A model generated the notes under the pieces. The model was not told the DNA's origin and searched no databases. It worked only from the letters and a program-made list of their open reading frames with translations. The position numbers were made by a program, and so were the translations under genes. A DNA stretch of 34,419 nt from positions 1 to 34,419 of the forward strand of contig SVIK01000001.1 in NCBI GenBank assembly GCA_015069525.1, given 5' to 3'. Numbering within the stretch: the stretch's first letter is position 1; every line of letters starts with the position of its first letter. Shown here one piece after another: positions 7,571 to 15,476 of the stretch. The stretch comes from Clostridiales bacterium. Its GTDB lineage: Bacteria > Bacillota > Clostridia > Christensenellales > Borkfalkiaceae.

Positions 7571-8286
7571 TGGCGTCGATAGAACAAAATGGGACGACTT
7601 TTACTTTTTCCGTATTACCGCTTGAAAAACGAGCTGACGGATTTTGGGCGCGCACGGAAACTGCACTTAAAAATCCGTATATTTCCTATCAATATATTGG
7701 TGAGGAATTTTCCAAGGAAGAGATAGAAAATTGGATATTCAGTATGTTTCGCTTTCTTGCGGGCGGTTATGCGAAGGAAAGGAGCTTGTCTTTTGAAAAG
7801 GCGGGGCTTGCGATAGATTTTTATCCGTATACGGCAAACGGTGGGGACGAGTCAAGGCACGTTCGCCGTGCTAACGATTGTGTAATGGCAATTCGTCTTT
7901 TGATGCGCGATAACGGGAATTGGCTGGGTGGCGTATACTCCGTTATGCTACATAGAAAGGAAATAGAATCCTTTGCTTTGGCGTTGCGGGAGGAGTTTGT
8001 TTCCGCTTTTGCTCGCTTTGAGAAAAAGAGAGGGAAGTACTTGTTCGTCGGGGTGAGCCCCGAAGGGTATAAAGGTTGTAATTATTGGTATTTAGACAAA
8101 ACGAAGAAGGTAAAGGCAGGCGATTACGTTTGGGTGATAATGGGCAGACATAAAACCAAACAAATCGTGTACGTGGACAGCGTACGCTTTTGCGACGAGG
8201 ATACTTCGCCTTGCGAACCTGACGAGGCGAAATGCGTTTTACGGATAGCAAACGATGAGGAAATAAAAGAATATTTAAAGGGATAA
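7570..8286 (+). CDS. Hypothetical protein, two-domain
   Basis: I do not recognise this 238-residue protein with confidence. The N-terminal part (about 1-150) is a mixed alpha/beta region with no signal peptide; its pattern is loosely like small WapI-type immunity or YxiJ-like cytosolic proteins, a weak resemblance only. The C-terminal part (about 155-238) contains YWYLDKTKKVKAGDYVWVIMG and FCDEDTSPCEPDEAKCVLR. It resembles a small beta-barrel module of clostridial hypothetical proteins with a lysine-glycine-aspartate turn before a hydrophobic strand. It is translated from an ATG overlapping the previous stop codon and ends before a bidirectional terminator, so the two genes form one short operon. 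Confidence 0.7.
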   Translation: MASIEQNGTTFTFSVLPLEKRADGFWARTETALKNPYISYQYIGEEFSKEEIENWIFSMFRFLAGGYAKERSLSFEKAGLAIDFYPYTANGGDESRHVRRANDCVMAIRLLMRDNGNWLGGVYSVMLHRKEIESFALALREEFVSAFARFEKKRGKYLFVGVSPEGYKGCNYWYLDKTKKVKAGDYVWVIMGRHKTKQIVYVDSVRFCDEDTSPCEPDEAKCVLRIANDEEIKEYLKG

Positions 8287-8288
8287 GA

Positions 8289-8324
8289 AAAACCCCGAGT
8301 ACGGAACTCCGTCCTCGGGGTTTT
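8289..8324. terminator. Bidirectional terminator between converging operons
   Basis: AAAACCCCGAG (8289-8299) pairs with CTCGGGGTTTT (8314-8324), with a further ACGG/CCGT pairing inside one mismatch. T runs occur on both strands, so it can stop both the plus-strand pair and the minus-strand pot operon ending at 8330. Confidence 0.93.
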
Positions 8325-8329
8325 AATAA

Positions 8330-9697
8330 TTAAAGGAAAGTAATATCGCTCCACATCATATTAGCGCGCGTATTGGCTGCGCCTTCGAAGGGGCGCATGG
8401 CAACGCAATGCGCAAGTGTTTCCATTGTGGGATATTGGGCGAATAACTGTCTTTTTAACTGCTCGGCAGGGGTGGATAAAACGTAGCCCTCGCCGAAGAA
8501 ATAGCTCAAATCGTAATCAACAGCCGTTTCGTCGTCCTCTTCCGCGGAATAATATTCTTCTACGTAATTTTCGTAGATATAATTATAATATTCGTCCGCT
8601 TCCGATTTAGGACCTGCAATACAGCTTGTATACCCGATAAACTCCATATTTCTCACGACGTTGTCGGGGCGGGAGAGGAAGTTGATAAACATGGTAGCCG
8701 CTTCCACGTCGCTACAATCTTTTGTCAACGTCCAGCCGTCAAACCAAAGATTGCTAACCGATTCAGGTATAGCGTAATTCAGCGTGATAGGGTTGGCAAC
8801 GGGGTTTTCCTCGTCTGCGCCTTCGGCGTAATCCATTACGTATACGCCGTCACCGCTCCATTGGTAATTGACGGTTATTTTTCCTGCAATCGTATCGTTT
8901 TTGCCTTCGTCCGTTTCAAAGCCGTAAAGATTGTCCGTGATAGACATCAGTTTCTTTTTTACGGCGTTCATCGTGCTTTCTTTCGTGTCGTTCATGATTT
9001 CCGTTAATTGCGCTTGATAGACGGCGAGGGGAATATTCCCTTTCTCGTATTCCGCTTTCAGTTGCAACAATTCGTCTTCATAAAGCATAGCCAGCCCAAC
9101 GAAATAGGTATCGCGAATATTATTTTTCGCCGTAATCTTGTGTGCATATTTTTTGTTGGTAAAGATATCCCAGCTCTTTACGTCGTTTTCGTCTACAAGT
9201 TCGGGGTTATACACAAAGCCCGTCGTGCCCCACATATACCCTGCGGAATATTCCTTCCAAGAATCCGTCTTTTCACCGTCGATATAGTTGGTGGAGAAGG
9301 TGCTGTCGATGTAGGGGGATACGTATTGAATATAGTAGTTCGTTTCCACGCTTTCGTCGAAAAAGGAAGCGGGCAATTTTTGGATATAGCCTTCTTTTGC
9401 GAGCTTCATAATCATATATTCTGACGGGCAAACAAGGTCGAAGCTGTCGCCCATTTTCAGCATACTGTAAAGCGATTCGTTGTCGGGCGCGGTGCAATAC
9501 TCAACGCGGATTTTTTTGCCCGTTTGTTTAAAATACCAATCTTCAAACTCGGCAATCATCGGGCTGTTGGCGTCCCCGCCGTCAATGTATTCCGCCCAGT
9601 TTGCCACTTTCAAAACGGGAGTTCTTTCGCAAGCGACTCCGCAAGAAAGAATAAAGGAAAGGGTAATGCCCAAGGCAATATATTTTTTCATTTTCAT
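8330..9697 (-). CDS. potD: Spermidine/putrescine ABC transporter substrate-binding lipoprotein
   Basis: PotD captures polyamines outside the membrane for the PotABC importer. The 455-residue protein starts MKMKKYIALG with a lipoprotein signal and lipobox GVAC (Cys23). It then reads LKVANWAEYIDG, the typical PotD opening, followed by DLVCPSEYMIMKLAKEGY and a binding-protein fold including GTTGFVYNPE. It is longer than the roughly 350 residues common in PotD; the middle contains acidic inserts, for example near residues 230-270. The start at 9697 is chosen because its ATG overlaps the potC stop as ATGA. The alternative upstream start would run deep into potC. It is the last gene of the operon. 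Confidence 0.93.
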   Translation of the reverse strand: MKMKKYIALGITLSFILSCGVACERTPVLKVANWAEYIDGGDANSPMIAEFEDWYFKQTGKKIRVEYCTAPDNESLYSMLKMGDSFDLVCPSEYMIMKLAKEGYIQKLPASFFDESVETNYYIQYVSPYIDSTFSTNYIDGEKTDSWKEYSAGYMWGTTGFVYNPELVDENDVKSWDIFTNKKYAHKITAKNNIRDTYFVGLAMLYEDELLQLKAEYEKGNIPLAVYQAQLTEIMNDTKESTMNAVKKKLMSITDNLYGFETDEGKNDTIAGKITVNYQWSGDGVYVMDYAEGADEENPVANPITLNYAIPESVSNLWFDGWTLTKDCSDVEAATMFINFLSRPDNVVRNMEFIGYTSCIAGPKSEADEYYNYIYENYVEEYYSAEEDDETAVDYDLSYFFGEGYVLSTPAEQLKRQLFAQYPTMETLAHCVAMRPFEGAANTRANMMWSDITFL

Positions 9698-10500
9698 TGT
9701 CTTTTCCCTGCCTTTTTGCCCGTGCGTACGTTCATTACGATAACGGCAATTACGATGATGAGGAAAATAATCGCCGTAAACGCCCAATAGGAAGATTTGA
9801 TAACTTCTACTTGGCTTCCCTTAGAAAGGCTGTAAATATGCGTGCTTATCGTATCGAAAGTATTCGGTTTCGTGTATTCCGCAATTACGTAATCGTCCAA
9901 AGAAAGGGTGACGGCAAGCAAAAAGCCTGCGATAATCCCTGGTAAAATTTGCGGGATGATTACGGAAAAGAGCGCTTTTGTCGGCGTAGCCCCCAAATCG
10001 AGCGCCGCTTCGTATAAATTATTATCCATTTGTTTGAGTTTGGGGATAATGGAAAGCACGACGAAAGGAGTGCAAAGCACCATTTGTCCGAAAATCAGGG
10101 GTACGTAAGTGTATTTAGGCAACCCGATTGCCACCACGAGGAAAGCAAAGGAGATGGCTGTCACCACTTCCGCGTTGATGATGGGGATTTGGTTAATGCT
10201 GTTCAATGCGGAAGCCGTTCTTTTCTTGGAATAGAAAATACCGATAGCACCGATTGTACCAAGTAAAGTGGAGAGAGTAGCGACGACGATAGCAAGCGCC
10301 AACGTTTGTAAAACGATAGGCAAAGGCTGATTGTCCATATTAAAGAAATATTCATAATGGTCGAGACTGAACCCGTTCCAAGAGCTAATCGTATCCGACG
10401 CGTTAAAGCTGTATACGGTAAGAAGCATAATGGGCGCATAGATAAATAAGATGATTAAGCCTACGAATAACCATTTCAAACAAGATTTGATTTTTACCAT
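9694..10500 (-). CDS. potC: Spermidine/putrescine ABC transporter permease
   Basis: The 268-residue integral membrane protein of the binding-protein-dependent permease type has about six transmembrane segments. The cytoplasmic EAA loop that docks onto PotA is visible as EAALDLGATPTKALFSVIIP. The N-terminus MVKIKSCLKWLFVGLIIL and the early segment containing YSFNASD match PotC. It overlaps potB by 7 bases and potD by 4 bases, showing tight translational coupling. Length is normal for the family. Confidence 0.95.
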   Translation of the reverse strand: MVKIKSCLKWLFVGLIILFIYAPIMLLTVYSFNASDTISSWNGFSLDHYEYFFNMDNQPLPIVLQTLALAIVVATLSTLLGTIGAIGIFYSKKRTASALNSINQIPIINAEVVTAISFAFLVVAIGLPKYTYVPLIFGQMVLCTPFVVLSIIPKLKQMDNNLYEAALDLGATPTKALFSVIIPQILPGIIAGFLLAVTLSLDDYVIAEYTKPNTFDTISTHIYSLSKGSQVEVIKSSYWAFTAIIFLIIVIAVIVMNVRTGKKAGKRQ

Positions 10501-11339
10501 AACGACGTACCTCTCGTATTCGTTTCCGATTCCGTGCTAAATCCGCCCGTAGCCCAAGTAATGAGGAACATAAGCGTCAATAACAACAGCGCCGTCACCG
10601 AGCCGATATTCCATAAATCGTTTCTAAAACATTCGTCTATGAAAGAACCGATAATTTTGGTGTGGTTGAACGTCATATAATTGGATACGACGTAGTTCGT
10701 CATAGACGGTAAAAATACCATAGATATCCCGCTCATAATTCCTGCTTTGGAAAGGGGCAAGGTCACTTTAACAAACGCTTTTGCGGGTGTTGCGCCAAGG
10801 TCTTTGGCGGCTTCAAGGTAGCTTTTATCAATCTTAATAATCGTGGTGTAGATAGGTAAAATCATAAAGGGGAGGAAGTCGTACACCATACCAAGCACGG
10901 TGTTAAAGATGTTCCAACCTGGTTTGTTGTAAATACCAATCCACTCCAACAATTCTTTCAGCGCGTTGATACGGAGCACGAAATTTACCCACATCGGCAC
11001 GATGAATAAGAGCAATAAGCCGAACTTATTTTTTAATTTGCAGTTAGCGATGATATAAGCGATAGGATAGGCGATAAGCAAGCATACGATTGTGCTTGTG
11101 AAAGAGATGAACAAGCTTTGCAAAATCGTCTTAAAGCGTGCCGTTTGAAAAAAGCTGTCGCCACCGCTTCCGCTGAAAAAGATTACAAGGTTTTCAAAGG
11201 TGAATTTACCGTTTGCGTCGGTAAAGGCGTAATACACGATAATAAGCAAGGGAACGACGACGAAGAACCCTAAAAACAAACCGTAGGGTATCGCCAACAA
11301 TTTCCTTGAAAAACGTGGACGAAATTTGGTGTTTGTCAT
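10494..11339 (-). CDS. potB: Spermidine/putrescine ABC transporter permease
   Basis: The 281-residue PotB-type permease has about six transmembrane helices and an EAA loop reading EAAKDLGATPAKAFVKVTLP. The N-terminal YAFTDANGKFTFENL and later MTNYVVSNYM are typical of PotB. It pairs with PotC to form the membrane channel. The ATG at 11339 overlaps the potA stop codon by four bases, and its own end overlaps the potC start by seven. Confidence 0.95.
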   Translation of the reverse strand: MTNTKFRPRFSRKLLAIPYGLFLGFFVVVPLLIIVYYAFTDANGKFTFENLVIFFSGSGGDSFFQTARFKTILQSLFISFTSTIVCLLIAYPIAYIIANCKLKNKFGLLLLFIVPMWVNFVLRINALKELLEWIGIYNKPGWNIFNTVLGMVYDFLPFMILPIYTTIIKIDKSYLEAAKDLGATPAKAFVKVTLPLSKAGIMSGISMVFLPSMTNYVVSNYMTFNHTKIIGSFIDECFRNDLWNIGSVTALLLLTLMFLITWATGGFSTESETNTRGTSLW

Positions 11340-12856
11340 TGTTTCTTGCCCTCCGCAACTTTCAGCGAAAGCTTGATTTTATCTTTGGGGATAATAAGGC
11401 TGACAAGGTCGTTTTCGTTCCACAAGTCTTCGCAAGCAAGTACGTAATCTTCTTCGTTTTCCGTACGTACGATATAACGGTAATATTCACTCTTATAAAT
11501 AAGCGAGATAATATTCCCTTTTGCTCCGCCCTCGTCGAGGTTGTCGCTCATGGTGATGTCGTGTAAACCGACTTCCACGTTTACTTCCGTATCGGTGAGG
11601 TCGATTTTTTCACCTTTTGCCGTAATAAGATATCCTTCTTCGTCCAGCACGCTTCCAGGATACAATTGCGTGACGTCGCACTCAAATTCTCCGTCGCCAA
11701 ACTCTACGGTGTTGCGTTTTGTAATAACGCCGTTGAAACGGTTGACGCGGAATACCTTTTTCATGACGTGGATACCGTCGGGTTTAATGGAAAGGCTAAC
11801 CTGCGAACCGAGCGTCGGCGCCTGCGTGCTTTGGATTTCAATTTCATATCTTCCGCATTGTACCAAAATTTGGTAATGCATGCCTTTGAAGATAACGGAG
11901 GTGACTTTGCCTTTTAAGGGCAACGCATCGGGGGGGAGAATTTCCACGTCTTCGGGACGAACGACGACGTCTACGGGCTCGTCCTTTTCAAATCCGCCGT
12001 CCAAACACGCAAACGTCTTTCCGCAGAAACGCACTTGTCCGTCTTTGGGCATCACGCCGGAGAAAATATTGCTTTCACCGATGAAGTCTGCCACGAAGGT
12101 GTTTTTCGGCTCGTTATAAATGCTTTCGGGCGTACCGATTTGTTGAATTACGCCGTCTGCCATAACGACGATGGTGTCCGACATAGTAAGGGCTTCTTCT
12201 TGGTCGTGTGTGACGTAGATAAAGGTGATGCCCAATTTTTTGTGCATGGCTTTGAGTTCCAACTGCATTTCCTTGCGCATCTTCAAATCGAGTGCGCCAA
12301 GCGGTTCGTCGAGAAGCAAAATTTCGGGCTCGTTTACAATTGCGCGCGCGATAGCGATACGCTGTTGTTGTCCACCTGAAAGGGTAGCGATGCTACGCTT
12401 TTCAAAACCGCTTAAATCGACGATTTCAAGCGCTTTTTTAACTTTTTCTGCAATAATAGCTTTCGGGAGTTTTTCTAAACGAGTTTTTTCATTACCACGT
12501 TTATCCACGTACGTCGTTTCCACGCGTTTTTGTTTAAGCCCAAACGCAACGTTTTCAAAAACGTTGAGGTGGGGGAAGAGCGCGTATTTTTGGAAGACGG
12601 TATTGACAGGGCGTTTGTTGGGGGGCAAGTTGCTGATATCCTGTCCGTTAAGCAAGATTTGTCCGCTTGTAGGCATATCAAAGCCTGCAATCATGCGCAA
12701 GGTCGTCGTTTTGCCACACCCCGAAGGACCGAGGAAGGTGACGAATTCGCCTTTGCGCACGTAGAGGTTCATATTCTCCACGACGGAAACGCCGTCAAAT
12801 TGTTTGCATACGTCAATAAGTTCGATTATTTTACGTTCGTTTTGATTGTTAGCCAT
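11336..12856 (-). CDS. potA: Spermidine/putrescine ABC transporter ATPase with extended C-terminus
   Basis: PotA powers polyamine import. The nucleotide-binding domain is complete: Walker A GPSGCGKTT (43-51), Q-loop VFQKYALFPH, signature LSGGQQQR (158-165), Walker B LLLLDEP and the switch histidine in YVTHDQEEAL. A charged insert of about 20 residues (109-130, VETTYVDKRGNEK) precedes the helical domain. Typical PotA proteins are about 370 residues, whereas this one is 506. After the first TOBE-like region (about 290-365), a second region of about 130 residues ends GNIISLIYKSEYYRYIVRT, which looks like another TOBE-like fold. This may be a regulatory extension. It follows the XRE gene by 39 bases. 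Confidence 0.94.
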   Translation of the reverse strand: MANNQNERKIIELIDVCKQFDGVSVVENMNLYVRKGEFVTFLGPSGCGKTTTLRMIAGFDMPTSGQILLNGQDISNLPPNKRPVNTVFQKYALFPHLNVFENVAFGLKQKRVETTYVDKRGNEKTRLEKLPKAIIAEKVKKALEIVDLSGFEKRSIATLSGGQQQRIAIARAIVNEPEILLLDEPLGALDLKMRKEMQLELKAMHKKLGITFIYVTHDQEEALTMSDTIVVMADGVIQQIGTPESIYNEPKNTFVADFIGESNIFSGVMPKDGQVRFCGKTFACLDGGFEKDEPVDVVVRPEDVEILPPDALPLKGKVTSVIFKGMHYQILVQCGRYEIEIQSTQAPTLGSQVSLSIKPDGIHVMKKVFRVNRFNGVITKRNTVEFGDGEFECDVTQLYPGSVLDEEGYLITAKGEKIDLTDTEVNVEVGLHDITMSDNLDEGGAKGNIISLIYKSEYYRYIVRTENEEDYVLACEDLWNENDLVSLIIPKDKIKLSLKVAEGKKQ

Positions 12857-12895
12857 ACTATTTTCTCCTGAAAGAAATCATTGGTGTTGTTATAT

Positions 12896-13429
12896 TTAGA
12901 AATTGGGTGGGGTGGACACCCATAAAAATCTTGCTTTGCCCTTTCCTTTATTTATAATAGAATGCGGTTTGTTGGCGGGATAATAAAAAGCTTCTCCTTT
13001 TTTACAAGCGTAGCGCTTGTTTCCAAGGACAACGGCGATTTTTCCTTCCAAAACGTAGCCGAATTCTTCGCCTTCATGCGGGATGTCGCTCGCGGTGGAA
13101 ACGTCTTCTGCCAATTCCACGAGGACGGGTTCCATCATGTTTTTTTGTGCGTTGGGGATAAGCCAATTCCATTTCATACCCTCGGCGTCTTTTTCAATAA
13201 ATTCTTCTTTGGAAAAGACTACCTTTTCGCCCGTTTCTTCACGGAAGAATTCCGCAAGGTTGCTTCCTAACGCGGAAAGAATATCCGTCAAGGTGGCGAT
13301 AGAGGGGCTGTTTAAATCGTTTTCAAGCTGAGAAATGTATCCTTTCGTCAATTCGCATCTATCGGCAAGCTCTTTTTGCGTCAATCCAAGCTGGTTGCGC
13401 ATTTGTTTAATTTTTTCGCCTAAATCCAT
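12896..13429 (-). CDS. XRE-family regulator with C-terminal cupin domain
   Basis: The 177-residue protein has an N-terminal helix-turn-helix (residues 4-62, with LGLTQKELADRCELTKGYISQ) and a C-terminal cupin barrel (about 105-175, with HEGEEFGYVLEGKIAVVLG and FYYPANKPHSI). This is the PuuR-like architecture often found beside polyamine genes, where the cupin is thought to sense a small ligand. It is the first gene of the xre-potABCD operon, so it probably controls that operon and itself. Inverted repeats just downstream of its promoter are candidate binding sites. The ATG start is unambiguous. Confidence 0.92.
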   Translation of the reverse strand: MDLGEKIKQMRNQLGLTQKELADRCELTKGYISQLENDLNSPSIATLTDILSALGSNLAEFFREETGEKVVFSKEEFIEKDAEGMKWNWLIPNAQKNMMEPVLVELAEDVSTASDIPHEGEEFGYVLEGKIAVVLGNKRYACKKGEAFYYPANKPHSIINKGKGKARFLWVSTPPNF

Positions 13430-13482
13430 GCTTTACCTCGTAAAAAAATTCCGTACAAGGACGGTTTGTTAATAATAAACAC

Positions 13483-13505
13483 AAAGTTTAGTGAAAATAA
13501 ACTTT
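13483..13505. promoter_or_regulatory. Candidate operator of the xre-pot operon
   Basis: AAAGTTTA and TAAACTTT form a 23-bp perfect inverted repeat with a 7-base centre. It lies just downstream of the predicted start of transcription (near 13510). A second related GTTT...AAAC pair sits next to it at about 13464-13480. Assignment to the XRE-cupin protein is inference from position. Confidence 0.65.
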
Positions 13506-13516
13506 TTACGAGTTTT

Positions 13517-13545
13517 ATTATAAATAAAGATAGGTATAATGTCAA
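13517..13545 (-). promoter_or_regulatory. Promoter of the xre-potABCD operon
   Basis: On the minus strand TTGACA (13545-13540) and TATAAT (13522-13517) are exactly 17 bases apart. This gives a leader of about 80 bases before the regulator gene. Confidence 0.9.
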
Positions 13546-13597
13546 TCGTTTAAAAGGCATTTTGTGATATTTTTTACAAGGTTAGAAGAAAAAAAGT

Positions 13598-13620
13598 AAA
13601 AAAATATCCCCGAGAGGGGA
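13598..13620 (-). terminator. Second terminator downstream of rpsT
   Basis: Read on the minus strand, TCCCC and GGGGA pair around a four-base loop (13607-13620) and a T run follows (13604-13598). It backs up the rpsT terminator and insulates the pot promoter. Confidence 0.75.
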
Positions 13621-13641
13621 GGAGTGGTTTCTTTACACACG

Positions 13642-13669
13642 AAAAAGAGGTCTGCCCATGGGCAGACCT
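13642..13669 (-). terminator. rpsT terminator
   Basis: A 22-base perfect palindrome (13648-13669, core GGTCTGCCC) is followed on the minus strand by CTTTTT. It lies about 30 bases after the rpsT stop codon. Confidence 0.92.
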
Positions 13670-13698
13670 TCATATAATAATATGATTTCCGTTTTAGA

Positions 13699-13962
13699 TT
13701 AGTTCAAAGCAGCGAGTTTCTTTGCAAGCTTTGCCTTTCTGTTGTTTGCGTTGTTCTTATGGATAACGCCTTTGGTTACTGCGGAGTCGATTGCAGAAAC
13801 GGTAGCGGGATAGAGAGCCGTAGCTTCTTCCTTGTTGCCAGCGTTTACAGCTTCGAGGAATTTTTTAACTTGCGTTTTCAAAGCGGATTTAATAGCTTTG
13901 TTTTGCATCGTTTTCTTTTCGATAACCAAAACTCTTTTCTTTGCGGATTTAATATTAGGCAT
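13699..13962 (-). CDS. rpsT: 30S ribosomal protein S20
   Basis: The 87-residue basic protein begins MPNIKSAKKRVLVIEKK and has the S20 pattern through KGVIHKNNANNRKAKLAKK. S20 binds 16S rRNA early in 30S assembly. Length is typical. The start follows an AAGGAGA ribosome site. It is monocistronic, with its own promoter and two terminators. Confidence 0.97.
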   Translation of the reverse strand: MPNIKSAKKRVLVIEKKTMQNKAIKSALKTQVKKFLEAVNAGNKEEATALYPATVSAIDSAVTKGVIHKNNANNRKAKLAKKLAALN

Positions 13963-14019
13963 AAGTATGTTCTCCTTGTAGTTCCGTTTTTTTCTTGCAC
14001 CAATTCAATTGCGTAGATT

Positions 14020-14048
14020 ATTTTAGCATAATTTTATAGGAAAGTAAA
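14020..14048 (-). promoter_or_regulatory. Promoter of rpsT
   Basis: On the minus strand TTTACT (14048-14043) and TAAAAT (14025-14020) are 17 bases apart, with a TG before the -10 (TATGCTAAAAT). Confidence 0.7.
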
Positions 14049-14116
14049 CTGTTTTTAGGGTGTAAAAACGGAAAAAGAATAAAAAAATCATTTTTTTTCG
14101 CGGTAGGTATAGAAAA

Positions 14117-14908
14117 ATGGGTATTCCACACGGCGGTATCGCTTTTTTTGATAGTGGCATTGGCGGATTGACCGTTTTAGCGGAGTGTCTAAAACGTTTG
14201 CCTAATGAACTTTTTTATTATTACGGGGATAACGCTCGCGCGCCGTACGGAAATTTACCACCCGAACGCATTTACGGCTACGTGGAGGAAAGCATGGAGC
14301 TTTTTGCGTCGTTGCATGCGCGTGCGGTGGTGCTTGCGTGCAACACCGCGACGGCGGTTTGCATTGAAACGTTGCGCAAAAAATATGCCTTCCCCATTAT
14401 CGGGGCGGAGCCCGCCGTATTGCCCGCGGTAAAAGCGAGCGACGACGTTTTGGTCTTATCCACGTGCGCCACGCAAAGTAGCGCGCGTTTTTCCCGCCTT
14501 TGCCAACGGGTAAAAAAGCAATTTCCAACCGTCCGTCTTACGCTTGCACCTTGCCATGATTTGGCAAAAGAAATAGAAAATCACGTCTTGGATAGCGCGT
14601 ATTCCTACGCCCCGTTTTTGCCAACGGGAAACCCGTCGGCGGTAGTGCTTGGATGCACCCATTACGTCTACGCAAAGGAGCAGATACAAAAGCACTATAA
14701 TTGCCCCGTTTTTGACGGCAACGAGGGGATAGCAAATCGCCTCGTTGAGAGGCTTTTTTTAGCTGAAAATACGGTTGCCGAGCAAAATATTAGGGACGAG
14801 CGACCACTCGTGACTACGGCGCGACCACCCAAAATCTACTTCCTTGGAGGCGAAAAAAGTCGAAATTTGCGTGTTTTCGAACATATGTTCGCGAAATACT
14901 CAAAATGA
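14117..14908 (+). CDS. murI: Glutamate racemase
   Basis: MurI interconverts L- and D-glutamate to supply D-Glu for peptidoglycan. The 263-residue protein shows all active-site motifs: FDSGIGGLTV (Asp12, Ser13), YYGDNARAPYG, the first catalytic cysteine in LACNTATA (Cys75), and the second in LGCTHY (Cys180, His182). Length is normal. The gene is divergent from rpsT and stands 139 bases before mraZ, so cell-wall precursor supply sits next to the division cluster. Upstream spacing is small and the ribosome site (TAGGT) weak. The stop overlaps a GAGTGGTTAAAA sequence that resembles a MraZ box, perhaps by chance. Confidence 0.95.
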   Translation: MGIPHGGIAFFDSGIGGLTVLAECLKRLPNELFYYYGDNARAPYGNLPPERIYGYVEESMELFASLHARAVVLACNTATAVCIETLRKKYAFPIIGAEPAVLPAVKASDDVLVLSTCATQSSARFSRLCQRVKKQFPTVRLTLAPCHDLAKEIENHVLDSAYSYAPFLPTGNPSAVVLGCTHYVYAKEQIQKHYNCPVFDGNEGIANRLVERLFLAENTVAEQNIRDERPLVTTARPPKIYFLGGEKSRNLRVFEHMFAKYSK

Positions 14909-14956
14909 GTGGTTAAAAAACCCAAAAATTTCAAAAAAATTGGAAAAATTTTGTTC

Positions 14957-14993
14957 AAAAGTGTTGACAAGTGGTTAAAAGTGGGTGTATAAT
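14957..14993 (+). promoter_or_regulatory. mraZ promoter with three MraZ-box direct repeats
   Basis: TTGACA (14964-14969) and TATAAT (14988-14993) are 18 bases apart. Three direct repeats with an exact 10-base period, AAAAGTGTTG, ACAAGTGGTT and AAAAGTGGGT (14957-14986), cover the -35 and the spacer. They match the AAAGTG-type repeats known to be bound by MraZ, so the site is probably an autorepression operator. Confidence 0.85.
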
Positions 14994-15047
14994 AATATCA
15001 CGCATGAATTTTCGTTGCGCGAGATTGAAGTAAGGAGGAAACGTGAA

Positions 15048-15473
15048 ATGTTCAAAGGCGTGTTCGAGCATCAATTAGACGACAAAAACAGACTGCGTAT
15101 TCCTTCGAAATTCAAGAAAGAATTGACGGGGGAACACGGTGAAAAAACGTACAGCTTTTTCCGCGGTATGAACCGTTGCATTTGCGTAATGAGCGACGAT
15201 TTGCTTGACGATACGATAAGTTCGTTATCGGAGGAAGGGATTTCCGAATCGAGCGAAGCGTCGACGCTGTTTTTCGGCAACATCTTTTCAGCAGAAGAGG
15301 ACGGGCAAGGGCGTGTGACTTTGCCTTCCGCCTTAAAGAAAATGGCGGGAATCCAAAAGAACGTTGTCACCCTTGGTAGAGGTAGACGTTTAGAGATTTG
15401 GGCGGCTGAAAAATACTATGAATATATTGAAGGCGTGGATTACGACGCAGAATTGAAGAAATTGGGGATTTAA
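15048..15473 (+). CDS. mraZ: Division/cell wall cluster transcriptional repressor MraZ
   Basis: MraZ is an AbrB-like DNA-binding protein that controls the dcw cluster. The 141-residue sequence starts MFKGVFEHQLDDKNRLRIPS and contains a second half-repeat DGQGRVTLPSALKKMAG, giving the two DXXXR motifs of the family. ATG 15048 is chosen because TAAGGAGGA lies 8 bases before it. An upstream in-frame extension would begin inside the operator. rsmH starts 3 bases after its stop. Confidence 0.96.
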   Translation: MFKGVFEHQLDDKNRLRIPSKFKKELTGEHGEKTYSFFRGMNRCICVMSDDLLDDTISSLSEEGISESSEASTLFFGNIFSAEEDGQGRVTLPSALKKMAGIQKNVVTLGRGRRLEIWAAEKYYEYIEGVDYDAELKKLGI

Positions 15474-15476
15474 ACG

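Noticed and set aside
9698..9787. Thirty-residue N-terminal extension of PotD
   Set aside because: It lies inside potC, lacks signal-peptide character and ignores the ATGA overlap that marks the true start.
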